NCBI GenBank assembly: GCA_020002185.1 | Contig: CM034534.1 | Coordinates: 63,240,731 to 63,304,730, forward strand | DNA length: 64,000 nucleotides | Origin: Paraescarpia echinospica | Taxonomy: Eukaryota > Annelida > Polychaeta > Sabellida > Siboglinidae | Reading direction: 5' to 3' | Shown here: piece by piece, positions 39,980 through 50,042 of the stretch | How positions within the stretch are numbered: position 1 is the first letter of the stretch | How the letters are laid out: the number at the start of each line of letters is the position of its first letter | The notes under the pieces: generated by a model | The model's database searches: none | What the model was told of the DNA's origin: nothing | Seen by the model: the letters and a program-made list of their open reading frames with translations, nothing else | Made by a program: the position numbers and the translations under genes

Positions 39980-40443
39980 TAATACTTGTAGGTTTTAAAG
40001 TTCCATAGTGGTCGTAGGTATTTTTAACACCTGTAGGAGGTCGTAATGGAATAGCCTGTATGCATAAACGTGTATTTAAGCATTGTGACGTTGCGTTTTA
40101 ACAGTCTTGAAGCGGAGTAAAACCGTCGTAATTTAGCCATCGTAGGTTTTTTTAACACCTGTATAAGGTCATAATGGACATATATATAGACCTATATAGG
40201 TCTGCATATATAAACGTATATTTAAGTATTTGACGCTGCATTTTAAAACTCGTACACGTTGACGTCAACGAGTGTCGAGTTCTGTGCACCAATGAAACGT
40301 AGAACATCGAGCTAATTCACTCAATGTCCACATCTTTGCCTTCGGGAACAGGAGAAGACGTGTGACTGTGCCATTCATGGAACAATTATCTGTTTGTATT
40401 TGAAGAGACTCTTGGAGGGTAAACATTCAAGTGTGTCTAAATA

Positions 40444-40870
40444 TACTCAGAATGGTGAGGCATACCAGTGTTCATTTGCGTTCGCATGACGTTAGGCAGT
40501 CCTGCGTGACATCTATTGGAGGGAGTTTGAAAGCAACGATGATCTTCGTGTTCACTTGCAAATTCACAATGTTCATACACCCTATGCTTGTGACAGTTGT
40601 GGGACGATATTCGGAAAGAGCGATAAACTTTAGATTCACAACTGCTCTCATGAGCCCACTCGCGTCTTGGAGTCCTTGAAATATGATGTGTGCGGGGCAC
40701 CATTTCCAGTTCCGAGTCATGTGGTGCGTACGCTGAAACCAAGTCAAAATGGGAGAAACCATTCATTTGCGAAATTTGTGAAGCTCGTTTTGCACATGTG
40801 CGTACGTTGCAACGGCATGTGTGCAACCACATCGAGGAAAAGCCTTGTGTGAAAACTTGCATGGATATGC
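40444..40870 (+). pseudogene. C2H2 zinc-finger gene relic
   Basis: In one frame the text reads LQIHNVHTPYACDSCGTIFGKSDKL, then a TAG where the finger should continue, then IHNCSHEP and CGAPFPVPSHVV. After a frameshift a well-formed finger follows: KPFICEICEARFAHVRTLQRHVCNH, with linker IEEKP. So at least three fingers can be recognised, with one in-frame stop and one frameshift. It is probably a decayed member of a multi-finger DNA-binding protein family. Confidence 0.75.
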
Positions 40871-41187
40871 ACCGTGTGTATTACTTTATTAGAACACCAC
40901 GTGTGTCTATGTTGTTACTGCCTTGTGATTAAAGTAACTTGCAAATAACCTGATTTTTCCACAATATACTCGTCGTGGGGAATAATTATGTTTTCGTCCG
41001 AGGACCACTTTTCATAATGCCATATTGACGTAAGATTATTAATCGATAAGATGCATGTTTAGCTGTTCATATACCCTAACGTGTGTAGTAACAAAATGCA
41101 CTGCTATGTTTCAGATGTATCTTTTGGTATTTACTTCTTTGTTTTTTCTCCGCCGACTCGGGTTTGGGGAAGTTTTTTGCGTTATCA

Positions 41188-41250
41188 TCCGGGACGCAGA
41201 TCACTGATAGTTGGTAAATCGGCGGTAATGTCTGCGCGCGCAATACTTCC
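41188..41250. repeat. Dispersed GC-rich repeat, copy 1
   Basis: Shares about 60 bp (AGTTGGTAAATCGGCGGTAA, then GTCTGCGCGCGCAAT) with the reverse complement of 51588-51655. Both copies sit in CpG-rich surroundings with TTCCGG-type strings. The element class is unknown. Confidence 0.65.
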
Positions 41251-41407
41251 GGAAGCGTTAACTTCCTTCCGGTTGGAAGGGAAATTACCTGTGCGCGCGC
41301 AATTCCGATAACTTCCTTGCGATTTGAAGGACAATATTGCCTTCTTGTTAACGCCCGCCTTTTTCAAATATTGAATCGACTATGGCTTTTAAGAAAAATA
41401 TTGGATA

Positions 41408-41778
41408 TGCCCATGTCTCGTCTACCTGTTTATTATACACTATATTAGGTAGTCTCTTTCCTCAAATACTCCGTACGCTTCGCTAATTTAGCCAACATTG
41501 AGACTTTCGAATTGTGCCGATTTGGTAACGAACATGCATGGTATCCAGTGTATTTGAAATCAGTCGACAATAAATGTGTATTGATTGATTTGAATGGTGT
41601 AAATAGTTGTTTATTATAAACTATATTAGGTAGTCTGTTCCCTCATATACTCTGTACGCTTCGCTAATTTAGCCAACATTGAGACTTTGGATATCGAATG
41701 GTGCCGATTTGGTAACGAACATGCATAGTGTGCCAGTGTATTTGAAATCGGACAATAAATGCGTATTGATTGATTTGT
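41408..41778. repeat. Two tandem ~185-bp repeat units
   Basis: Units at about 41408-41593 and 41597-41778 share TTATTATA-ACTATATTAGG, ACGCTTCGCTAATTTAGCC, AACATTGAGACTTT, GTGCCGATTTGGTAACGAAC and end in GTGTATTGATTGATTTG. The repeated TTGATTGATT end resembles the 3' tail of a retroelement or SINE. Confidence 0.8.
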
Positions 41779-41931
41779 AGGTAATGATTGTAATCAATAT
41801 TGACTGCGGTTTTCTCACATTAGTCACATTCAGTTGATTTATTCAGTACATTTTTATTATTTACATGTATACATTTCATTTTTTATTGAACACTGATATG
41901 ATGGTAGCAAACTCTCGTATGAAAGAGTTTT

Positions 41932-41947
41932 GGCTCTGAAAAGAGCC
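41932..41947 (-). promoter_or_regulatory. Histone-mRNA-type 3' stem-loop
   Basis: Read on the minus strand it is GGCTCTTTTCAGAGCC, a perfect match to the canonical metazoan replication-dependent histone stem-loop (6-bp stem, 4-nt loop). An AATAAA lies about 55 bp further on the same strand (+ strand TTTATT near 41881). Immediately upstream on that strand, about 41950-41993, the sequence GTGGTGATCGCCTTTGCCAA.. weakly resembles the end of a histone H4 gene, but no histone frame is intact. It is probably a solo element left by a lost histone gene. Confidence 0.6.
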
Positions 41948-42000
41948 GGTTTTTTTTCTGGTCTTGCTTGGCAAAGGCGATCACCACGCTGTTACCCCAA

Positions 42001-45000
42001 TGCCTGGTCTGAGTAAACTGCCTGCAGGTTTGACTATGCTAGCTCCCGATCTGACTATACTAACACCTGGTCTGAGTAAACTGCCTGCAGGTCTGACTAT
42101 GCTAACTCCTGATCTGAGTAAACTGCCTGCAGGTCTGACTATGCTAGCTCCCGATCTGATTATACTAACTCCTGATCTGAGTAAACTACCTGCAGGTCTG
42201 ACTATGCTAGCTCCCGATCTGACTATACTAACTCCTGATCTGAGTAAACTGCCTGCAGGTCTGACTATGCTAGCTCCCGATCTGACAATACTAACTCCTG
42301 ATCTGAGTAAACTGCCTGCAGGTCTGACTATGCTAGCTCCCGATCTGACTATACTAACTCCCGGTCTGAGTAAACTGCCTGCAGGTCTGACTATGCTAGC
42401 TCCCGATCTGACTATACTAACTCCCGGTCTGAGTAAACTTCCTGCAGGTCTGACTATACTAGCTCCCGGTCTGACTATACTAACTCCTGGTCTGAGTAAA
42501 CTGCCTGCAGGTCTGACTATGCTAGCTCCCGATCTGACTATACTAACTCCCGGTCTGAGTAAACTGCCTGCAGGTCTGACTATGCTAGCTCCCGATCTGA
42601 CTATACTAACTCCCGGTCTGAGTAAACTGCCTGCAGGTCTGACTATGCTTGCTCCCGATCTGACTATACTAACTCCTGGTCTGAGTAAACTGCCTGCAGG
42701 TCTGACTATGCTAGCTCCCGATCTGACTATACTAACTCCCGGTCTGAGTAAACTGCCTGCAGGTCTGACTATGCTAGCTCCCGATCTGACTATACTAACT
42801 CCCGGTCTGAGTAAACTGCCTGCAGGTCTGACTATGCTAGCTCCCGATCTGACTATACTAACTCCCGGTCTGAGTAAACTGCCTGCAGGTCTGACTATGC
42901 TAGCTCCCGATCTGACTATACTAACTCCCGGTCTGAGTAAACTGCCTGCAGGTCTGACTATGCTAGCTCCCGGTCTGACTATACTAACTCCCGGTCTGAG
43001 TAAACTGCCTGCAGGTCTGACTATGCTAGCTCCCGATCTGACTATACTAACTCCCGGTCTGAGTAAACTGCCTGCAGGTCTGACTATGCTAGCTCCCGAT
43101 CTGACTATACTAACTCCCGGTCTGAGTAAACTGCCTGCAGGTCTGACTATGCTAGCTCCCGATCTGACTATACTAACTCCCGGTCTGAGTAAACTGCCTG
43201 CAGGTCTGACTATGCTAGCTCCCGATCTGACTATACCAACTCCCGGTCTGAGTAAACTGCCTGCAGGTCTGACTATGCTAGCTCCCGATCTGACTATACT
43301 AACTCCCGGTCTGAGTAAACTGCCTGCAGGTCTGACTATGCTAGCTCCCGATCTGACTATACTAACTCCCGGTCTGAGTAAACTGCCTGCAGGTCTGACT
43401 ATGCTAGCTCCTGATCTGACTATAGTAACTCCCGGTCTGAGTAAACTGCCTGTAGGTCTGACTATGCTAGCTCCCGGTCTGACTATACTAACTCCTGGTC
43501 TGAGTAAACTGCCTGCAGGTCTGACTATGCTAGCTCCCGGTCTGACTATACTAACTCCTGGTCTGAGTAAACTGCCTTCAGGTCTGACTATACTAGCTCC
43601 CGGTCTGACTATAGTAACTCCTGGTCTGAGTAAACTGCCTGCAGGTCTGACTATGCTAGCTCCCGATCTGATTATACTAACTCCCTGTCTCAGTAAACTG
43701 CCTGCAGGTCTGACTATACTAGCTCCCGGTCTGACTATACTAACTCCTGGTCTAAGTAAACTGCCTGCAGGTCTGACTATAATAGCTCCCGGTCTGACTA
43801 TACTAACTCCTGGTCTGAGTAAACTGCCTGCTGGTCTGACTATACTAGCTCCCGGTCTGACTATACTAACTCCCGGTCTGAGTAAACTGCCTGCAGGTCT
43901 GACTATGCTAGCTCCCGATCTGACTATACTAACTCCTGGTCTGAGTAAACTGCCTGCAGGTCTGACTATGCTAGCTCCCGGTCTGACTATACTACCTCCT
44001 GCTCTGAGTAAACTGCCTGCAGGTCTGACTATGCTAGCTCCCGGTCTGACTATACTAACTCCTGGTCTGAGTAAACTGCCTGCAGGTCTGACTATGCTAG
44101 CTCCCGATCTGACTATACTAACTCCCGGTCTGAGTAAACTGCCTGCAGGTCTGACTATGCTAGCTCCCGATCTGACTATACTAACTCCTGGTCTGAGTAA
44201 ACTGCCTGCAGGTGTGACTATGCTAGCTCCCGATCTGACTATACTAACTCCCGGTCTGAGTAAACTGCCTGCAGGTCTGACTATGCTAGCTCCCGATCTG
44301 ACTATACTAACTCGTGGTCTGAGTAAACTGCCTGCAGGTCTGACTATATAGCTCCCGGTCTGACTATATTAACTCCTGTTCTGAGTAAACTACCTGCAGG
44401 TCTGACTATGCTAGCTCCCGATCTGACTATACTAACTCCTGGTCTGAGTAAACTGCCAGCAGGTCTGACTATGCTAGCTCCCGGTCTGACTATACTAACT
44501 CCTGGTCTGAGTAAACTGCCTGCAGGTCTGACTATAATAGCTGCCGGTCTGACTATACTAACTCCTGGTCTGAGTAAACTGCCTGCTGGTCTGACTATAC
44601 TAGCTCCCGGTCTGACTATACTAACTCCCGGTCTGAGTAAACTGCCTGCAGGTCTGACTATGCTAGCTCCCGATCTGACTATACTAACTCCTGGTCTGAG
44701 TAAACTGCCTGCAGGTCTGACTATGCTAGCTCCCGGTCTGACTATACTACCTCCTGCTCTGAGTAAACTGCCTGCAGGTCTGACTATGCTAGCTCCCGGT
44801 CTGACTATACTAACTCCTGGTCTGAGTAAACTGCCTGCAGGTCTGACTATGCTAGCTCCCGATCTGACTATACTAACTCCCGGTCTGAGTAAACTGCCTG
44901 CAGGTCTGACTATGCTAGCTCCCGATCTGACTATACTAACTCCCGGTCTGAGTAAACTGCCTGCAGGTCTGACTATGCTAGCTCCCGATCTGACTATACT

Positions 45001-46375
45001 AACTCCTGGTCTGAGTAAACTGCCTGCAGGTCTGACTATGCTAGCTCCCGATCTGACTATACTAACTCCCGGTCTGAGTAAACTGCCTGCAGGTCTGACT
45101 ATGCTAGCTCCCGATCTGACTATACTAACTCGTGGTCTGAGTAAACTGCCTGCAGGTCTGACTATATAGCTCCCGGTCTGACTATATTAACTCCTGGTCT
45201 GAGTAAACTGCCTGCAGGTCTGACTATGCTAGCTCCCGATCTGACTATACTAACTCCTGGTCTGAGTAAACTGCCTGCAGGTCTGACTATGCTAGCTCCC
45301 GGTCTGACTATACTAACTCCCGGTCTGAGTAAACTGCCTGCAGGTCTGACTATGCTAGCTCCCGATCTGACTATACTAACTCCTGGTCTGAGTAAACTGC
45401 CTGCAGGTCTGACTATGCTAGCTCCCGATCTGACTATACTAACTCCCGGTCTGAGTAAACTGCCTGCAGGTCTGACTATGCTAGCTCCCGATCTGACTAT
45501 ACTAACTCCTGGTCTGAGTAAACTGCCTGCAGGTCTGACTATGCTGGCTCCCGATCTGACTATACTAACTCCTGGTCTGAGTAAACTGCCAGCAGGTCTG
45601 ACTATGCTAGCTCCCGGTCTGACTATACTAACTCCTGGTCTGAGTAAACTGCCTGCAGGTCTGACTATGCTAGCTCCCGATCTGACTATACTAACTCCCG
45701 GTCTGAGTAAACTGCCTGCAGGTCTGACTATGCTAGCTCCCGATCTGACTATACTAACTCCCGGTCTGAGTAAACTGCCTGCAGGTCTGACTATGCTTGC
45801 TCCCAATCTGACTATACTAACTCCTGGTCTGAGTAAACTGCCTGCAGGTCTGACTATGCTTGCTCCCGATCTGACTATACTAACTCCCGGTCTGAGTAAA
45901 CTGCCTGCAGGTCTGACTATGCTAGCTCCCGATCTGACTATACTAACTCCCGGTCTGAGTAAACTGCCTGCAGGTCTGACTATGCTAGCTCCCGATCTGA
46001 CTATACTAACTCCTGGTCTGAGTAAACTGCCTGCAGGTCTGACTATACTAGCTCCCGGTCTGACTATACTAACTCCTGGTCTGAATAAACTGCCTGCAGG
46101 TCTGACTATACTAGCTCCCGGTCTGACTATACTAACTCCTGTTCTGACTAAACTGCCTGCAGGTCTGACTATGCTAGCTCCCGATCTGACTATACTAACT
46201 CCTGGTCTGAGTAAACTGCCTGCAGGTCTGACTATGCTAGCTCCCGATCTGACTACTAACTCCCGGTCTGAGTAAACTGCCTGCAGGTCTGACTATGCTA
46301 GCTACCGATCTGACTATACTAACTCCTGGTCTGAGTAAACTGCCTGCAGGTCTGACTATACTAGCTCCCGATGTG
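42001..46375. repeat. Satellite array: 63-bp unit made of three 21-bp monomers (~69 units)
   Basis: The consensus unit consists of CTGAGTAAACTGCCTGCAGG(T), CTGACTATGCTAGCTCCCGA(T) and CTGACTATACTAACTCCCGG(T). The three 21-mers are related (CTGAxTAxxCTxxCT), so the 63-bp unit is itself a trimer. One plus frame reads LSKLPAG-LTMLAPD-LTILTPG for hundreds of codons, and one minus frame is also open. Both follow from a stop-free unit whose length is divisible by three. There is no ATG at the left edge, and single-base losses break the frame at 44345 and 45163 and a 2-bp loss near 46256. A protein-coding role is not supported, although it is not excluded. Confidence 0.97.
44340..45170. repeat. Higher-order 818-bp block duplicated inside the 63-bp satellite
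   Basis: The same rare variants (a CTCGTGGT monomer followed by a 1-bp-short CTGACTATATAGCTCCC) occur ending at 44351 and 45169. They are 818 bp apart, which is 13 units of 63 bp minus the missing base. Rare variants such as CTACCTCCTGCTCTG and CTATAATAGCT also recur at this spacing (43772 against 44532; 43991 against 44747, roughly). This shows block-wise unequal exchange. Confidence 0.85.
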
Positions 46376-46380
46376 ATGAT

Positions 46381-46500
46381 ACTAACCACTGGTGCAGCAA
46401 CACTAACCACTAGTGCAGCTACACTAACCACTGGTGCAGCTACACTAACCACTGGTGCAGCTACACTAACCATTGGTGCAGCTACACTAACCACATGTGC
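46381..46500. repeat. Divergent 21-bp monomer block at the satellite's right edge
   Basis: Five to six copies of a different 21-mer, GGTGCAGCTACACTAACCAC(T), that keeps the 21-bp period and the CTAAC core of the main satellite. In the same frame it reads TTGAATL heptads. Confidence 0.9.
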
Positions 46501-46612
46501 AGTGTTAATTCCTGGTTTAACTGAACCTTTTTATGGTGTAAACGAGCTATTGCTAACCTTTTAAGTTTGCAGGCCAAAATGTGAGAATTGTCTGAAGCTA
46601 CCTCACTTATTG
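46501..46612. other. Junction between satellite and transposase relic
   Basis: About 110 bp of unique sequence with no recognised feature. Confidence 0.4.
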
Positions 46613-47905
46613 TCAAACCACGTTTCTTGTGCAAAGATCTTTTCCTCCCACCCCATCTTTCTTTAGCATTATGTGGAATTCGACTTGAGGTTGGTAGGGT
46701 TCAGTCGTGTTAAACACAGGGAATTTCAACTCGTAAGCATTACCTTTTATAGACATGGGTCCTCCCTTCCTCCTGAAACCTTCATTATGAGGATGTCTTA
46801 AAGGGAGTCTACCTGGGAAAGATGTTGGGGCTGCTGGTTTCTCTGGATCATGAAGAAGTTTAAGTAACTCACCCTTCTTAGCTTGTTGTACCTCTAATTT
46901 AGTTGCCTGGTGAGAAATTTGCAATAATGACTGGATACAAATGAAAACATTACCGCGACCTTGTAGATTATTTCTAGCGGGGAACAGTCTAGACAAACCG
47001 GGAGGTATTTTAGGGAGCAAGCAAAATACAGTTCTAACAACTTTAAACGGTCAAGGCAATTATGGGTTGTTGCTAGCACTGCATGTATATGCTTACAAAA
47101 ATATGGCTGTCCTTTGTGAACAAAACCTAAGCATGTAAATATGTTAAGAAACTTGTTGACAACGTAAACGCCATCATCTGGTGCCGGAACAGGAAGGTAT
47201 TGAGCAACATCATGGAATGTCTCAGCAGCACTAACATTTAACTCTGTAAGTAAATTAGCACTAGCTGTGTTTATTGAATAATCATGATCATTACCCGATT
47301 GTTTTTGGTCTTCTGAAGTTACAAATGCCCACCCATGTTGTTCCCAATTTTGAATCATTCTGACTTTTCCTGTCTGAACCAGATCTGTACCTTTCATAAT
47401 ACACTTCAATAATTTATCTTTTGAAGAATTGACCTGATTTTGGAATTGTGCTAAATTAGTTGCACCATGCACAGTGACATGTGATTGTCTTGGGGGAGTT
47501 CTATCAATTAAAGTTTGAACTTCTAATGCTAGAGATTTATTCAGATGATTAGCATTTTCCCCTTGAACAATCAGCCTGAACAGATTTTCTGTAATGTTAT
47601 TAGTCAGCAAGAGTGGATTTCGCCTATCTTGTTCCGGCACCAAAAATGCTGTCTCAGCTGTAAATTTTATTTGCCATGCACATTGAAACCAGTACGTATT
47701 AAGGTAATGTGAAAAGCTAGTTTTTGTTTGTGGAATACTATTTAGATAGTTGAAAAATGAGTGCACCATGTTCGTCCGGACTCTTTCATGCCAACTACGC
47801 ATAACACTTTTTAAAGCGGTTAAATTGGGTTGATTACTATTTTTATATCGGGATAACTCGTAATCGTTTCCTTTAAAGCCTTCAGAGCATGAAAATCGAG
47901 TGGTG
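46613..47905 (-). pseudogene. Transposase C-terminal relic (MULE/Zisupton-like) with SWIM-type zinc motif
   Basis: The minus-strand frame 47919-46894 contains LLLTNNITENLFRLI, the TNN-x-xE motif found after the catalytic core of MULE-like transposases. It also has a SWIM-like Cys/His cluster CLGFVHKGQPYFCKHIHA, with the leading Cys position partly lost. A second frame, 47020-46613, continues with VQQAKKGELLKLLHDPEKP and a possible tail, so a frameshift or intron lies near 47020-47050. The DDE core is not present. A splice acceptor (GTTGCATTTCAG) ends just before 47905 on this strand. Confidence 0.6.
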
Positions 47906-48081
47906 CTGAAATGCAACAATGTACAAGATAAGATATCAAAGTGTATTTTAAAAACAACTCATCCTAGTGGTCAACCACGTGAAACTAAACATAACGTTTC
48001 GTGGCTGGCTGTATAAGATAACATATCATACAATCTGGAATGTTTCTATGCAGCACCAACTAAAAAACGCATCGTACTTAC

Positions 48082-48361
48082 TGTGCAACATGAATGCAAA
48101 AGTCTCGGAGGCAGGGCGATGGATGTGCCGGCAACACTGATGATGACGTGGTCTTCCAGCTCGTCAACATGTAGAGTAGGTCCAGCTTGGTGGCCTGAAC
48201 CGGGCAGCTGGTACCTCCCGTACGTGCGGACGGGAGCTGGATCCTGCCTGTAGACGGGGGGTAGTGGTGTCATGGAGGTCTTGGCTCGCGCCTTGGCCTC
48301 CATACGCTGGCGATGGTCTGCACGTGTGCGGGACAACTCTGCAGCTACCATGTCCGCCTCC
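48082..48361 (-). pseudogene. Exon 4 of an SGNH-hydrolase-type gene
   Basis: The minus-strand exon has acceptor AATTGCAG before 48361 and donor CACA|GTAAGT after 48082. It enters in phase 2 and leaves in phase 0. It encodes a linker region rich in Arg/Glu/Ala (EADMVAAELSRTRADHRQRM) and then a Pro-rich segment, with no catalytic motif. If spliced to the acceptor at 47905 the frame would end after eight codons (TGA). Confidence 0.55.
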
Positions 48362-48599
48362 CTGCAATTACAGTCACACACACACAACTTGTGCATTTGT
48401 TTAAAATATATATATAATTCCCAATATGCACCAGTTTCATGTACACATGGCTGAAACATAAATACCACATTCATGGTAATAACAGTTTTCAACATTAAAA
48501 ACTTATAAAACGACACGCAATATACAATACATAACTTGTACAAGTATATTAAATACAATATTGGTAACAACATGGAAATATATCTTTAGAAAGCAATCT

Positions 48600-48745
48600 C
48601 ATTCACTTTTCAGTTATATATTAGTATCATCAGCAAACAGTATAAATATTACAAATATCATTTATATACAATAAAAATAGTTCTGGGCCCAGTATTGAGC
48701 CCTGGGGTACTCCACATGTCACTTTTAGTAACTCAGAGTTACACT
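48600..48745 (-). mobile_element. Reverse-transcriptase palm fragment of a LINE
   Basis: The minus strand reads [20 protein letters not shown], followed a few codons later, after a frameshift, by FADDT. These are the conserved motifs immediately before and at the catalytic aspartates of non-LTR reverse transcriptases. It is only about 150 bp long and lies in the intron between exons 3 and 4 of the SGNH-type gene, on the same strand. Confidence 0.85.
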
Positions 48746-48784
48746 TTCCACTCTAGAAACAAAAGTACTGTTACTTATACTTAC

Positions 48785-49008
48785 ATGAGCTGGTCTCGTC
48801 TGTCACATGACAGCATCTGCAGAACGCGGCTTCCTGCAGTCGTGTGCAACAAGGTGTTGCCTCCAGGGACGGATGGATGCCGTCCACACTGAAGTGTCTG
48901 GGTTGGGAGAGGGTGCAATCCCAATCCCAGAAACACACGCCAGGGATCTGTGCAGTCATCTGGTGCAGCCGCAGGTTCCACAAGAGGCCAGTCTCATACA
49001 GGTCGTCA
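48785..49008 (-). pseudogene. Exon 3 of an SGNH-hydrolase-type gene (catalytic Asp-His block)
   Basis: The acceptor TTTCTTTGCACAG precedes 49008 and the donor CTCAT|GTAAGT follows 48785. The frame reads DLYETGLLWNLRLHQM..VCFWDWDCTL..HFSVDGIHPSLE. The DGIHPS string is the D-x-x-H block V of SGNH/GDSL hydrolases. Directly after it the frame appears to lose one base: GNTLLH, the usual continuation, is found in another frame, which then fits the exon 4 phase. So the exon is frameshifted. Confidence 0.68.
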
Positions 49009-49130
49009 CTGTGCAAAGAAAAAAATGAGTATCTATATTTTACTGGTACTCAAAAAGTTTAAATATGTAATACCTGTGTGAATACGGAAGCTTACTATTT
49101 CAACAATGGTTGCCGTATCACTACATTTCA

Positions 49131-49306
49131 CTTCTATTCAAATTTATCAACAATAATTGAGCACAATTATGTTATTCAGAACATGGTCAACAAATGTTTC
49201 TCTCTATTGCAGTATCATTGCCATTCAAATTTATTAATAGTAATTGAGTACAATTCTATTATTCAGAACATGGTCAACAAATGTTTCTCTCTATTTCAAA
49301 TTGAAT
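49131..49306. repeat. Two tandem ~86-bp units in an intron
   Basis: Units share CATTCAAATTTAT, AATAATTGAG/AGTAATTGAG, CAATT-TRTTATTCAGAACA and TGGTCAACAAATGTTTCTCT. They lie between exons 2 and 3 of the SGNH-type gene. Confidence 0.8.
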
Positions 49307-49380
49307 AGATCAATACAGCTTTGTGTACATTGTGGCTATACTAAAAGGTTGTATAACATTACTATATTACTGGTACTCAT

Positions 49381-49576
49381 TCATCATAGCGGAGAAGTCC
49401 AGCAGAGACGACAAGAGGCACTCTGGGGTACATATCTTGTGTCTCTCGGATCAGTCGTCGGTGCTGCTCCAGTCCTTGGTACAGACGGCGAATGTCGGCA
49501 CATATACTCTGCAGGTAGTTGGTACCAACATGCAGAATTGCGGCATCGACGTTCAACGCATCTGTCTCAGCAAGCA
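49381..49576 (-). pseudogene. Exon 2 of an SGNH-hydrolase-type gene (block III, HVGTN)
   Basis: The acceptor TATAATTTCAG precedes 49576. The phase-1 entry completes a Val codon from exon 1. The reading DAAILHVGTNYL holds the GTN oxyanion motif of SGNH hydrolases, followed by a helix-rich stretch and VPLVVSAGLLRY. At the 3' end the donor is ATGAGT where GTGAGT would give the phase (2) needed by exon 3, so the first intron base seems mutated G to A. Without splicing there the frame ends at TGA after two codons. Confidence 0.7.
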
Positions 49577-50042
49577 CTGAAATTATATGTTAAGTCGGCT
49601 ATTTATTATACAACAGCCAACATTTAAAAAGTTAATCAAACAAACCACCATGTGTATAGGTATGCTCTGTCAATAGTACATTTTGCCAATCAAAAAACCG
49701 ATACAGAGCTGTAGACACAGCTTGCACCATGAATTGTGAAATTACTATATAAATTTACATTCACTGCAATACTTCTATATTATGTTTTATAGTTTGGACA
49801 CAAACAGCAGGTTATATAAACACCAGTCCAACATAAATTAAATATGGCAATAATGTTACAAATCACTTAAATTTCTCTACAACTACAAAGTCGCCTTGCC
49901 AGAAAGCCGAAGAGCTTTTACAAAAAAAAACGTAGATCTGACCACCGAGGCCACCGCCTACGGTCAGGAACAACCTAAGTAAACCTAAGTAAGTAAATGC
50001 TTTTTGACTGTACATGCAGATCTAAGCTGAAGTAAATCTTAC
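49577..50042 (-). other. Intron between SGNH exons 1 and 2
   Basis: AT-rich and without features, apart from a CCTAAGTAAACCTAAGTAAG short repeat near 49973-49994. Confidence 0.5.

Larger units (their letters stand above)
38569..40145. repeat. Older ~1.6-kb tandem duplication, unit 2
   Basis: Second unit, with the same order of blocks: CCATAGCCACACGGTAAAGG-like start, AT-rich segment, SINE, GA tract, ~150-bp repeat. No coding sequence is recognised in either unit. Confidence 0.88.

Noticed and set aside
45162..45806. Minus-strand frame RPAGSLLRPGVSIVRSGASIV across the 63-bp satellite
   Set aside because: A stop-free 63-bp unit gives open frames automatically. No ATG or termination context suggests a gene.
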